64,000 nucleotides of DNA from Rapana venosa. Taxonomy: Eukaryota > Mollusca > Gastropoda > Neogastropoda > Muricidae. Below are positions 13,301-22,320 of the stretch, piece by piece. The stretch's first letter is position 1, and every line of letters starts with the position of its first letter. Below the pieces are notes generated by a model that saw only the letters and a list, made by a program, of their open reading frames with translations, was not told the DNA's origin and ran no database searches. Position numbers and translations under genes: made by a program. The stretch spans positions 29,475,307 to 29,539,306 of the forward strand of contig CM054153.1 of assembly GCA_028751875.1 (NCBI GenBank), read 5' to 3'.

Positions 13301-13618
13301 ATAGTCAGGGCATCAGGGTTAAATAGTCAGGGCATCAGGGCCAAATAGTCAGGGCCAACAGGGCCAAACAGTCAGACCATCAGGGCCAAATAGTCATGAC
13401 CATTGGTGGTGTGTGTGTTGCCAGGGCTGCGACAAAGTGGCCATGGTGTGGGACATGAGAACGGGGGAGTGTGTACAGATGTTTGAAGGGCACGAGGCCG
13501 ACATCAACTGTGTCCGCTTCTACCCCAGCGGTGACGCCTTTGCTACAGGCTCCGATGACGCCACTGTGAGTTTAGCCTTGTTTAGTTTTGGGGCTGTGTG
13601 TGTGTGTATATATATATT

Positions 13619-13649
<31 letters not shown>

Positions 13650-16113
13650 TGGTAACTGATTCTGACAGGGTCTCTATGGTTTGGTTTGGGTTTTTTATTC
13701 TTTAAAAATTGGGAGTTTTTTCTTTAAAACTTTTTAATGATATAAAGAACATCTACAACTCGATGGAACAAACTATGACTTGAAAAAAGTAAGGAGCACA
13801 GATGATAAGCATGTTGTCGTTTCTGTATAACAGTGCAACTGTTCTTTGTCTTTTTTGTCATCATTTAAAAAAAGATTAAAATCTTTATCTAAAGTGCTTT
13901 TTAAACTGGCAAAGAACGTCTACAGCTATTAGTAGCATGACTGTATTTTTAAAAAAAGAAAGAAAGAAAAAAAAAAGTTTTATAAAAAGCCCACACACAT
14001 AACAAAAATAAAGAAAAAAGTGATAGAAAAAGCCCACAAACATACAAGCTAGTATTGCTTCTGTATGATAATGTCTCTGTTAATTTATGCTTTGCATTTT
14101 TTTTATCATAAATTTTTCTTAACCTTTTTAGCTGAAGAACTTTTGAAACCAACAAAGGATATTTCCAACTCATCATAACAAACTATGACTTAAAACAACA
14201 GAGAAAGGAACACAGCATGTAACACGTATGTCTGCTGTGTGTCTGTGTGCAGTGTCGACTGTTCGACCTGCGGGCTGATCGTGAGGTGAACTGCTACCGT
14301 AAGGAGAGTATCATCTTCGGCTGCAACGCTGTGGATTTCTCTGTCAGTGGTAAGTCTTTTATTATTCTTGTTGTTGTTGCTTTTACTTCTACTGCTGTTA
14401 CTGCTACTACTACTAGTACTACTACTACTGCTGCTGTTATTGCTGCTAGTAGTACTATTACTATTACTAATTCTCCTTTTTTTTAATTATTACTATTACT
14501 AATTGTACTTTTTTTTTTATCCTTGTTCCTTGGCTAGAGAGGTTTTTGTGTATGTGACCAATTTTGCCCATTATGAAGGTAGCCGCATTCCGACTTTGGG
14601 CATGAAGTCTAAACATGACACCAGTGTGTATGGTTTTTTGTTTGTTTGGTTTTTTGTTATCCTTTGTTACAAGCGCAGACAGTCTACTCTTCCAAAAGGC
14701 AGAACTAGTTTTAACATGTGCGCAAGATTTTCTGTGTGAGTTCACATGTGCAAGATTTTCTGTGTGAGTTCACACACGGGGCCTTGGTTTATAGTTTCAT
14801 TCAAAGGACACCAGAGTGGAGTGGAGTCAGTACTTAATGTGAACAGCGAGGGGGGAAAATAAATCCTCTTGAACAAGTATCTCAGTGGTGGCTTGAACCC
14901 AGGCTCGATCCTGGGCCATCATATCTCGAACACAACTCTCTAACCTCGAGGCTATCCTGCCCCCGCTACTACTACTACTACTACTACTACAATGATCACG
15001 ATGTACTTTTGCACCACTGTGTGTGAAGGTCGCTTGCTATTCGGAGGGTACAATGACTACACGGTCAACATCTGGGACACGCTGAAGGGCATGCGTTCCA
15101 CGGTGCTGTACGGCCACGACAACCGCGTCAGCTGTCTGAGGATCTCACCGGACGGCACCTCCCTCTGTACCGGCAGCTGGGACTACACCCTAAGGGTGAG
15201 AACACACCGTCTCCTGTCTGCCTACCTTTGACTGCGTCGTCGTGCTTGTTTTGTTCTTGTTGTGGTTGTGTTGTGTTTTTAGGTCTGTCTGTTTTTGATG
15301 TTTTTATGGAATTCGCTTTGTTGTTGTAATGTTAGAGGGGTTTAAGGATGTCCTTATTGGTTTACTGATTAAAGTGAAATTTATTGGAAAATTCTGGGTG
15401 GGTGGAGGGGGGGAGTGTTATTGTTTGATTGAGGGTGGGAGCACAGTCTCATTTCATGGCATAATCATGCTTGTTTTGTTGTTGTTGTTTTTAGGGAGGC
15501 TGTTTGGTTGTGGTGGTTTCAGGAGGGTTGTTTTGCTGTTGTAGAAAGATTGGGGGGTAAGAGATCGTCCGTGTGTGTGCTGATTAAAGTGAATGTTATT
15601 TTGGAATTTTATTTAATATGTTTCCGATTTGATTTTGATTAGTATGCCATCATCTTGGGTGGTTTTCCCCGTTGAATGCTAGTATCTTACAAATGTTACT
15701 GGCACTAAATAAAAAGTTGTGTGTTTCCAAAATTTTCATATTTTTCGTTTGTTTGTTGGGGGTTTCGGGGGTTTTTTGTTGTTTTTTTAGATACTTGATT
15801 TTTTTTTCCCAAAGAAATCGATGTTTCCCTGCTTTTTTTTCTTCTAAAATCTGCATACAGTAAAATCTTAAAATGCACATTGCAAAGAAAGATTTTCTTT
15901 ATGAGAAGTTAACTTTTTCAGGAGAAGGTTGTTGTTAACATCATAAAATAAACTTATCAAGAAAAGGTTCTGAATATATTTAACATTAAAAAAAATCCTG
16001 TCCAAGCAAGGGGATAACAGATTGTCGTTTACTGCGAAACTGGCAAATAAACAAGGATGGACAAAGTGGATGTTCGAACAGAACCCTACCATCTGTTCCA
16101 GGTTTGGGCATGA
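6598..16113 (+). CDS. GNB5: G protein subunit beta-5, complete 10-exon coding region
   Basis: Joining 6598-6730, 7745-7881, 8947-8988, 9531-9607, 10385-10511, 12083-12226, 13425-13565, 14253-14349, 15029-15195 and 16102-16113 gives 1077 nt, or 358 residues plus stop; all introns are GT/AG and phase-consistent. The family length is about 353. Residues 1-60 form the N-terminal helix that pairs with the GGL domain of R7 RGS proteins. Residues 65-358 form the seven-blade WD40 propeller. Visible landmarks are LKGH (66-69), IWD (96-98), LWD (184-186), VWD (228-230), LFD (270-272), IWD (314-316) and terminal VWA. Gbeta5-type rather than Gbeta1-4-type sequence is seen in [14 protein letters not shown], the FVSGGCDK segment and LRADREV. 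Known role: partner of RGS6/7/9/11, accelerating Galpha-i/o GTP hydrolysis, mainly in neurons. The start is the first in-frame ATG, in good context (A at -3, G at +4). No frameshift or missing exon was seen. Confidence 0.96.
7283..7502. repeat. microsatellite cluster in GNB5 intron 1
   Basis: C14, (CT)n and (CA)n at 7283-7363, further (CA)n at 7415-7432 and (AT)n near 7484-7505. Unrelated to coding sequence. Confidence 0.9.
7745..7881 (+). CDS. GNB5: GNB5 coding exon 2
   Basis: Acceptor is TGTGTGCAG ending at 7744. The split codon 45 reads ATG (Met). The exon then encodes [17 protein letters not shown], the RRVLKGH start of blade 1 and [18 protein letters not shown]. The register fits vertebrate Gbeta5 with no indel. 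Ends in phase 0 with donor GTATGC at 7882. Confidence 0.93.
7882..8620 (+). repeat. two sets of about 105-bp tandem repeats in GNB5 intron 2
   Basis: From the exon 2 donor to about 8210, a unit containing TATAATCTTTACAG, GATCAGGATTGCTCAT-like sequence and (TA)n recurs about three times. From 8298 to 8615 a different unit (ATAGGGCTGAAT, TTGTTTGATAAAAA, TTCCACACAAACC, TTTACATATTGTC) recurs three times. An (AT)n/(GT)n block at 8228-8295 separates them. Confidence 0.75.
8947..8988 (+). CDS. GNB5: GNB5 coding exon 3 (42 nt)
   Basis: Short exon encoding [14 protein letters not shown] (residues 91-104) between acceptor TTTTCCAG and donor GTGTGT. It is exactly 14 codons, phase 0 on both sides, so skipping it would keep frame but remove the WD end of blade 1. 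Almost identical to the Gbeta5 family sequence at this position. Confidence 0.94.
9219..9368 (+). repeat. two-copy, about 75-bp tandem repeat in GNB5 intron 3
   Basis: GATTATATTTGAGAGCAG ... ATGGTTGTATAGCAG at 9224-9289 is followed by a diverged second copy GATTATGTTTGAGAGCAG ... ATGATTGTGTAGCAG at 9295-9368. Confidence 0.7.
9531..9607 (+). CDS. GNB5: GNB5 coding exon 4
   Basis: Encodes [20 protein letters not shown] then GVVACG, the start of blade 2, ending with two bases of a Gly codon. Acceptor TTCTTTCAG ends at 9530; donor is GTAGGT at 9608. The Gly codon is completed by the first base of exon 5, restoring the family's CGGLDNKC motif. Confidence 0.93.
10385..10511 (+). CDS. GNB5: GNB5 coding exon 5
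   Basis: Encodes [16 protein letters not shown], then [18 protein letters not shown] and TCSDYQ (to residue 172), covering blade 2 and the start of blade 3. The ARKKAVA stretch corresponds to the Gbeta5-specific KKKSVAMHTNYLS region. Acceptor TTACACAG; donor GTACTT at 10512. Confidence 0.94.
10672..11127. other. T-rich low-complexity part of GNB5 intron 5
   Basis: Long T-rich, G-spiked sequence on the plus strand; no gene. Apparent minus-strand frames are lysine-rich artefacts. Confidence 0.5.
11140..11700 (+). repeat. two S2 SINE tails, one split by a small LINE 3'-end insertion
   Basis: An S2 tail fragment lies at about 11150-11255. A longer S2 tail at 11308-11509 is interrupted by 11510-11666 and resumes ATAAAAGAATTTAAAT. 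The 157-bp insert is bounded by TATCCATAAAAT at 11498-11509 and 11667-11678. Its sequence resembles the 3' end of a LINE (GGCGCAGAAGTGTTGACGAA, TTGCAGCCCTATGTTCCCC). Confidence 0.65.
11714..11986 (-). repeat. S1 tRNA/5S chimeric SINE, minus orientation
   Basis: Reverse-complement copy of the 5783 element in GNB5 intron 5, with the 5S-like part (CGGTCACCCATCCAACTGG ... GCTTAACTTGGCTGGGGG) and box A near its right end. It ends about 95 bp before the exon 6 acceptor. Confidence 0.85.
12083..12226 (+). CDS. GNB5: GNB5 coding exon 6
   Basis: Encodes [33 protein letters not shown] and [15 protein letters not shown] (residues 173-220), 48 full codons. The acceptor GTGTGCGGGCAG has a weak pyrimidine tract and lies about 95 bp downstream of a minus-oriented SINE. 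Donor GTACGG at 12227. Confidence 0.94.
12633..12803 (+). repeat. two-copy, about 100-bp repeat in GNB5 intron 6
   Basis: Segments ending GTTATGTCAAAACTTTGTG and GTTACGTCAAAACTTTGTG, each preceded by GTCTCYSYCTGTGT-like sequence, lie at 12633-12703 and 12732-12803. Confidence 0.6.
12827..13396 (+). repeat. minisatellite, about 22-bp unit, next to the exon 7 acceptor
   Basis: About 25-27 units of GGGCCAAATAGTCAGGGCATCA with 18-31 bp length variants and a GGGTTAAATAG variant interspersed. It ends 28 bp before the exon 7 splice junction. Confidence 0.95.
13425..13565 (+). CDS. GNB5: GNB5 coding exon 7
   Basis: Encodes [34 protein letters not shown] and [13 protein letters not shown] (residues 221-267). 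The acceptor GTTGCCAG at 13424 sits only about 28 bp after the end of a 570-bp minisatellite. Donor GTGAGT at 13566. Confidence 0.95.
14253..14349 (+). CDS. GNB5: GNB5 coding exon 8
   Basis: Encodes [18 protein letters not shown] then [14 protein letters not shown] plus one base of a Gly codon. LRADREV and SIIFG are strongly conserved in Gbeta subunits. Acceptor GTCTGTGTGCAG; donor GTAAGT at 14350. Confidence 0.95.
14715..14965 (-). repeat. tRNA-headed S2 SINE, minus orientation, in GNB5 intron 8
   Basis: On the minus strand: GGGGGCAGGATAGCCTCGAGG (box A region), GGATCGAGCCTGG (box B-like), then an S2-type tail (ATAAACCAAGGCCCCGTGTG). It lies directly before (CTA)n and the exon 9 acceptor. 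Confidence 0.7.
15029..15195 (+). CDS. GNB5: GNB5 coding exon 9
   Basis: Completes the Gly codon and encodes [33 protein letters not shown] and [16 protein letters not shown], ending WDYTLR (to residue 355). The acceptor GTGTGTGAAG is a non-CAG acceptor with a poor pyrimidine tract. A (CTA)n run and a minus-oriented SINE end within about 70 bp upstream. Donor GTGAGA at 15196. Confidence 0.95.
16102..16113 (+). CDS. GNB5: GNB5 terminal coding exon: VWA-stop
   Basis: Only four codons (GTT TGG GCA TGA) follow acceptor ATCTGTTCCAG. They supply the invariant RVWA C-terminus that closes the seventh blade. Read straight on, exon 9 would give [15 protein letters not shown] instead, without the family's ending, so this distant splice is required. 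The rest of the exon is 3'UTR. Confidence 0.9.
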   Translation, partial: VWA

Positions 16114-18885
16114 GGCCTCTAAAGCTGACGGCAGCGTACTGTGATGCCTCGTCGTGACTTCGCTTGACCACCTGGTGAAACACGTTGCACCGAGATGCGT
16201 ACATAACAACTGGACATGGGGCGAGTGCGAGCGCAAAGGGGGGTGGGCCACCATCCTCTCCTAAGTGACCTGTAACCCCCAAGGGTGGACGCTTCGTGCA
16301 GCAGGAGGCAGCAGCAGCAGCAGCAGCAGAACACGTCTTCAACTCTCGGTGCAACGTGGTGTAGAAGAAAACAACCGGGGGGAAGCAAGCACCAGTGTCT
16401 TGGAGGGTGTGTGGAGTTGATCCCGATGTCTTCTAGTCGTACAGTGGCCTGTACCTGAACCTGAGCATGCAATGGATCAGGCAGGGCACAGTCGTGACTT
16501 GGTTCGTCGCGTGGTTTGTGACTTTTCGTTTCCTTGCCTACGTCACTCTGTGGATGTCTGGTGTTCCGTCAAGAGATCCTCCTCCTCCTCCTCCTGTCAA
16601 AATGAATGCATGTCGTGTCTTGGATATTATTTTTGAAAGGTATTTTTCCGATTCTGCACAAAAGGTAGAGGAAGATATCTGTTTTAGAAGGTGGTGGGGT
16701 TTTTTTTCTGATTGTGCTCAACACAGAGAAAGGGACGAGTAAAATTGTTTTAAAAGAGGTGTTATCTGATTCGGGCTCTAAACATAGAGAAAAGTTGTTA
16801 TTCTTTTGAAAGGTATTTTCTGATTCTGCGCTTTGCGTAGAGAAAAGGTTTTATTCACCTATAATTAGTGATAACTTGTTTTAGTACATGAGTTCAAGTA
16901 AAGAAAGCATTTTGAGAAGGTTCTTCTCAGTGGTGTGAACATTTTTACCTCAGACTGTCATTATTGAGTGTCCCATAGTGTATGCACCTCGGAAGGTCAT
17001 CCAGAATATGCACTGTCTCAACTCATCACAACTGGGAATCAAGTATCTTGCCAACTAGGTAACCATGCACCAACTTCAGAGGAATTTTTTGGGGTCTCCT
17101 GTAAGGGAGGACACACGTTGCTGTGCTTGGAGCGTTTTGAAGGCAATCCCCACATCACATTTCACAGCAAAACCACCTGCCTTGGTAGGCTAGTTCACTT
17201 GCATCAGTAACCAACACAGCTTTTGAGCTGGGCCACACTGAAAAGTATTGAAATATACACCGTAGCACAAAGAGAAGAAAATCAAACTTGATGAACTTCG
17301 GAAGAGTAGGCCGTTTGTGCCAGTGGGAACGGATGACAGAATTTACAGAACCACATACACACACGGACTTGATGTAAAAACCTGCTTTTTTCCATTATCC
17401 TCAATGTAGAAGAATGAGAGGACTGCATTTTATAGAATGCAAACAACTCAGAATTTTTTCTGTGCTGGGTTGCATCTTGTTAGTTTTGGAGACGTTTTAG
17501 AAATGTGCCATGAGCATTTTGTCAGTTTTTTTACATGAGCATGGGTTTTGTATCGTTAACGTCTTTTAAATCACAAGAATCAAATTTACCTGCCCGATAT
17601 ATTTGTAGTCCTTTTCCTTTTTTAGCAGATTGTTATTGATATCCTGTATTGAGGTCATCCCATCCAGACTTCATAATTCTGAGATTTTTTTAGTCATTTG
17701 AAGATTATACACTAAAAGAATCATGTGTCTTTTTTTAAGGTGTTTGTTGCATCTATTTACTTAAAAGATTTGTTGGGTGGTGTTGGGTTGTTGTTGGGGT
17801 TTTTTTTTGGGGGGGGGGGGGGGGGGGGTAGAAGCATTGGACATTTTGTGGAAAGTATCATCTGGGTACAGCACTTCAATAGGAACATCATTTGTATGAA
17901 ATCAATTTAGAGAATCACTATGGAATTTGTTTGTTTTTTTTAAATATGATCGGATTGATTTCAATGTTGTAAAACCTACGTCCGATTTCACTTAAATGCT
18001 CGTTAAATTGAATTTAACGGCGTATGTTTTCAACCATTCATTGTCAGTGTTGATGTTTTCATGCAGTCATGCTCTGTACTGCCCACAGTCCGTAGACAAG
18101 CCATAGATCCTCCACATCTGAACAGCACATTGATGCAACCTGCACCCTCGAACTCCCTACAAGTATTCATGACCAAATTACCACCCCCATCCCCCAACCT
18201 TTTTGTTTGTTGCCAATATGTGATACACATCACCAGTTACCTTTGGATGCTTGTCATGTTTGATCAGTGTGTGTGTTGTTGTTGTTGTTGTGTTCTGTAG
18301 TCTTGTTCTGTAGCACAACAGCATCCTGTTTTCCCCCTCCCAACAAAATGTACATGGCGTGTCACATTTATTCAAGTGTTGAAAAAGCATATATGGAGGA
18401 GCCTTCGATTAGCTGCAGATTGAGAGTGGGTGTGATAGTCTGAGACTGTGATTTGAATATGGATTTTAACCGTATCGCTGTAAGTATTTTACCAATGTGC
18501 AATATGAATGAAAGCTATTATGTGTGCTTGTTATCATATATGAGGGCTGATGTGAAAATCTGTACAATCTCAGAAACCATGAGCTTCCTTCCCCTGCAGC
18601 TTCATTCAGTACAGCAGTTGTTGGGTTGTTTTTTTTGGTATCTTCCCCGAGCAGCAGTGGGCTTTGACACGCCAGAAAAACGTCGGCCTCACATGTTTGT
18701 GCCGATACCCTCATGCAAGCTCAAACAGCACCATCTGGACTGTCTTAACAATTTCCTCAGTGGCGGTGACATGCATTGCTCTGACAGCAGTGTGCACCGA
18801 GGCATTGGCATGATTGTTGTGTTGCAGCAGGAGTCTTCAGGTTCCAGTGTCAGGATGATGGTGGCACCATGCTTCAAGCTTAATG
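16114..18885 (+). other. GNB5 3'UTR/3' flank, first part
   Basis: No coding sequence recognised. It contains (GCA)n at 16307-16329, four diverged units of about 65 bp (GAAAGGTATTTTYYGATTCTG ... GTAGAGAAAAGG) at 16630-16850, an S2 SINE tail at about 17300-17415 and T9-G20 at 17800-17828. The 3'UTR boundary is unknown. Confidence 0.5.
17300..17415 (+). repeat. S2 SINE 3' fragment
   Basis: GGAAGAGTAGGCCGTTTGTG, GGGAACGGATGACAGAATT and CATTATCCTCAATGTAGAAG match the S2 tail; the tRNA head is missing. Confidence 0.65.
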
Positions 18886-18886
18886 G

Positions 18887-19634
18887 GAGGCAGTGATGGA
18901 CTGTCAGGCTCTATAGGAGGCAGTGATGGACTGTCAGGCTCTTTGTATAGGAGGCAGTGATGGACTGTCAGGCTCTATAGGAGGAAGTGATGGACTGTCA
19001 GGCTCTATGTATAGGAGGAAGTGATGGACTGTCAGGCTCTATAGGAGGCAGTGATGGACTGTCAGGCTCTATAGGAGGCAGTGATGGACTGTCAGGCTCT
19101 ATAGGAGGCAGTGATGGACTGTCAGGCTCTATAGGAGGCAGTGATGGACTGTCAGGCTCTATGTAGGAGGCTAGTGATGGACTGTCAGGCTCTATGTATG
19201 GGAGGTAGTGATGGACTGTCAGGCTCTATAGGAGGCAGTGATGGACTGTCAGGCTCTATGTATAGGAGGCAGTGATGGACTGTCAGGCTCTATGTATAGG
19301 AGGCAGTGATGGACTGTCAGGCTCTATAGGAGGAAGTGATGGCTCAGGCTCTATGTATGGGAGGTAGTGATGGACTGTCAGGCTCTATAGGAGGCAGTGA
19401 TGGACTGTCAGGCTCTATAGGAGGCAGTGATGGACTGTCAGGCTCTATAGGAGGTAGTGATGGACTGTCAGGCTCTATAGGAGGCAGTGATGGACTGTCA
19501 GGCTCTATGTATAGGAGGCAGTGATGGACTGTCAGGCTCTATGTATAGGAGGCAGTGATGGACTGTCAGGCTCTATGTATAGGAGGCAGTGATGGACTGT
19601 CAGGCTCTATGTATAGGAGGCAGTGATGGACTGT
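18887..19634 (+). repeat. minisatellite, 30/34-bp unit, about 24 copies
   Basis: The unit TAGGAGGCAGTGATGGACTG + TCAGGCTCTA (30 bp) alternates with a 34-bp form carrying an extra TGTA. Copies are highly homogeneous, indicating recent expansion. The 30-bp form is open in one frame (GGSDGLSGSI repeated), but the 34-bp copies break it and no gene context supports translation. Confidence 0.96.
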
Positions 19635-22320
19635 ACCTCCCTGGGGCAACTGCGCTGCTCCTGAAAGTGTAACTGGGGCAGTGTGACCTCTTTTATGAGG
19701 GGGAAAAACCACCACCATTTGTCTTCTTTTAATAATCAGAAATAGAATGAGACACATAATGTTTTGTTTACCAGAAGATATTTACACTAGATCGCATCCA
19801 CTACCACCAATTCACTGCCCCACGTGTTCTGTAAATCCCTGGTCACGATTCGGATAGTATCTGTTTGCAAGTTTCTCAATGGCAGCAGTGTTTTCTTGAG
19901 AAGCAGGACTCACCGTCATCCTGGGCCTGTGCCATCTTCCAACTACTGTCTACGCAGTTTGAATGTTCCCAGCCTCTTGAAAATTGTTTCAGGTGCATTC
20001 TTCCTCAATATTGCACCCAAAAGTTGAAGTCATAGAATATCATGACTCGACAGAAAACAACATTTCCAAGACAAGACATTTTTCAAAAGCAGGTTGTTGT
20101 TTTTTAGAGCTGGAATCAGTCAGCGACACAAAACTTGCATCGTATTGTATGAAAGACCCTACTATGCATATGTCGTATTGATGTTATGATGTACATTCAC
20201 AAGTCCAGATTGTATGGATTTTCAGATCGTCCCTCATATGTGAACGGTGTGAGTCCTATTATTTATCTTTCCTGTGGAAGAGAGTGTATAATTTGTATAT
20301 TTGCAATGTGCACATGCACTTTTGTTATGTGTGTGTGTATTGAGTTGTTTCTCACAAAGTGCAGGACCAGTTAAAATCCACAAGCAATAGAATACTGCTC
20401 TTGTTACTGACAAGTAGTGTCATCAATGATTATTTACAGCAACTATGGATACGAGAAGCAGCAAGAATAAATATTAATTAGAAAAAGGAGCGGTGGATAC
20501 AAAAAATGAACCTTTCCAGCAAATAAAAGAACAAACTTGACATGGCCTTACTGTAAACTATCAGGTCTAGAGGAAATGCCAGGAAGCAAAACAAGTGTGT
20601 AGGGGTCAGTTAATCTAGTGTTTTGAAGCTCGCTTGTTATTTCAATTGCTTAACAGTTATCCATACTTACATGAAAGTTGGTTGTTCATAAATTGTGTGT
20701 TTTATTTCACGTTTTTCAGACGTTTCCACAATCATGCATGTTTTTGTGTTTGATTTTGTTGATGGTCGTGAAATGTAATTATGGTTTTATTTTCTTTGTT
20801 TTGGGGTTGGCAGGGGCTTAATTTGGAGTTTGTGTTGATTTTTTGGTTGGTTTTGTTTGTTTCGTTTTACTTTTTTTTTGGGGGGGGGGGGGGGGGGGGG
20901 GGGGGGCTTTACATTTATATTTTAATTCTATTGTTTGTTGCACCAGAAAACTCTAAGGATCTGGAGATCAGCCTCTTTTCAATCCTTTAACACTCGTGTT
21001 TTGATAAAGTCAGTGTTGACAATATAATAGAGTGGCTGTGATATTCTAGAAGATGGGAAGAATTGATTGGAGACTGGTATAGACAGACAAGAGTTAGGTG
21101 ACAAATGGAGAGACATGGCATCGTTTTGGTTTCAGAATGTGAAGTTTAATCTAATGTGACAAGTGGTGATTACACTTTGACTAGTGACTTTTAGGTGACA
21201 AATGGAGCGACATGTAACTGTTCTGGCTTCAGAATGTGAAGATAATGTAATGTGACAAGTGGCGATTAAATTTTTTAATAGTTCACTTTTTGACTCTCCT
21301 TTTTCATGCATGTACAGATTTTATCAATTTAAATGCAGGTTACTCTCTTCGACAGGGACCAATTAGTAACACATGAAGTGGAACGCATTTGTGAAAATCC
21401 CATTAGCAGTATTGATTTAGACAAAATGGCTACCCCTATGAATGTGTGTAGCGTATTTTGAGTGTTAGCGATTTTCAAATTATAGACTTGTGAGGGTTCC
21501 ATCTGGTAAATATGTGTTACTCGGTAAATATATAAAACCTATTTTCAGGATGTGTGGAGTCCTCAAAATGCAAGGTTGAGGGGGAGGAGGCACATTTTAG
21601 CCTCAGATTTGTTTTAAGCCCTAGATATTGGAGTATTTGAAAGAAACTGACTGTATGTATTTACTTTTATCATTTACAAATTTCTAGCAAGACAGGACAG
21701 TTCTGTTTGATACTTGTTCCAGATTTTGTTGAAATGTTCCTGAGGCATTAATGTTTTGCTAGTTAGGTTTCAATGTCAGATTTTTTCCCCCTTTGTCCAC
21801 ACACGCGCGCGCACACACACAAAGGTAAGCTGCATAATGTTACTTTATAAACTCTACATCATTTGGAATGTCACTTGCCTTCTAGATGTCAGGATGCAAC
21901 ATGGGTTTTTGTTGTTGTTTAGTATTTGTCAAACATTTATTTTTCTTGCATTCTGGAAACAATGCAAGCATTATTGAGATCGATTATGTTAATTTTTAAC
22001 GTTCTGTGATCAAATTGCATGCTGACTCGAAGTGCAGTGTTTTTTTTCTCTTTGTTTCTGAATTTGCAATCATAGTTTGTTTTGTTTTAGACGAATGTGA
22101 TGATGAGCACTTTATTATACTCACAAGTGAGGTATTTTGTTTCTTACATGTGCCTATTGAGTTGACATATATACGTTAATGTTTATTGTACATCGGTTCT
22201 TGTGCAATTAATAATACAAAAAAAATGTATGGTATTATCTGTGCAGAGTTTGCGTCATTCCTTCATTATTGAAATTCTGTCTTTATTAAGTATATTTCAG
22301 CTGTGATTTTTTTTCCTTTA
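19635..22320 (+). other. GNB5 3' flank, second part
   Basis: No gene seen. AATAAA occurs at 20466 and 20522, the latter followed by T/G-rich sequence, a possible polyadenylation site. A two-copy repeat of about 100 bp (GTGACAAATGGAG ... AATGTGACAAGTGG) spans 21089-21270. T9-G27 lies at 20871-20906. Confidence 0.4.

Noticed and set aside
12827..13396. CRISPR-like array
   Set aside because: Directly adjoining 22-bp units without unique spacers, inside an animal intron: a minisatellite. The same applies to 18887-19634 and 28771-28996.
18887..19634. Secreted Gly/Ser-repeat protein (GGSDGLSGSI repeats)
   Set aside because: The frame is broken by 34-bp units, there is no signal peptide or flanking gene structure, and the translation is a by-product of the 30-bp period.
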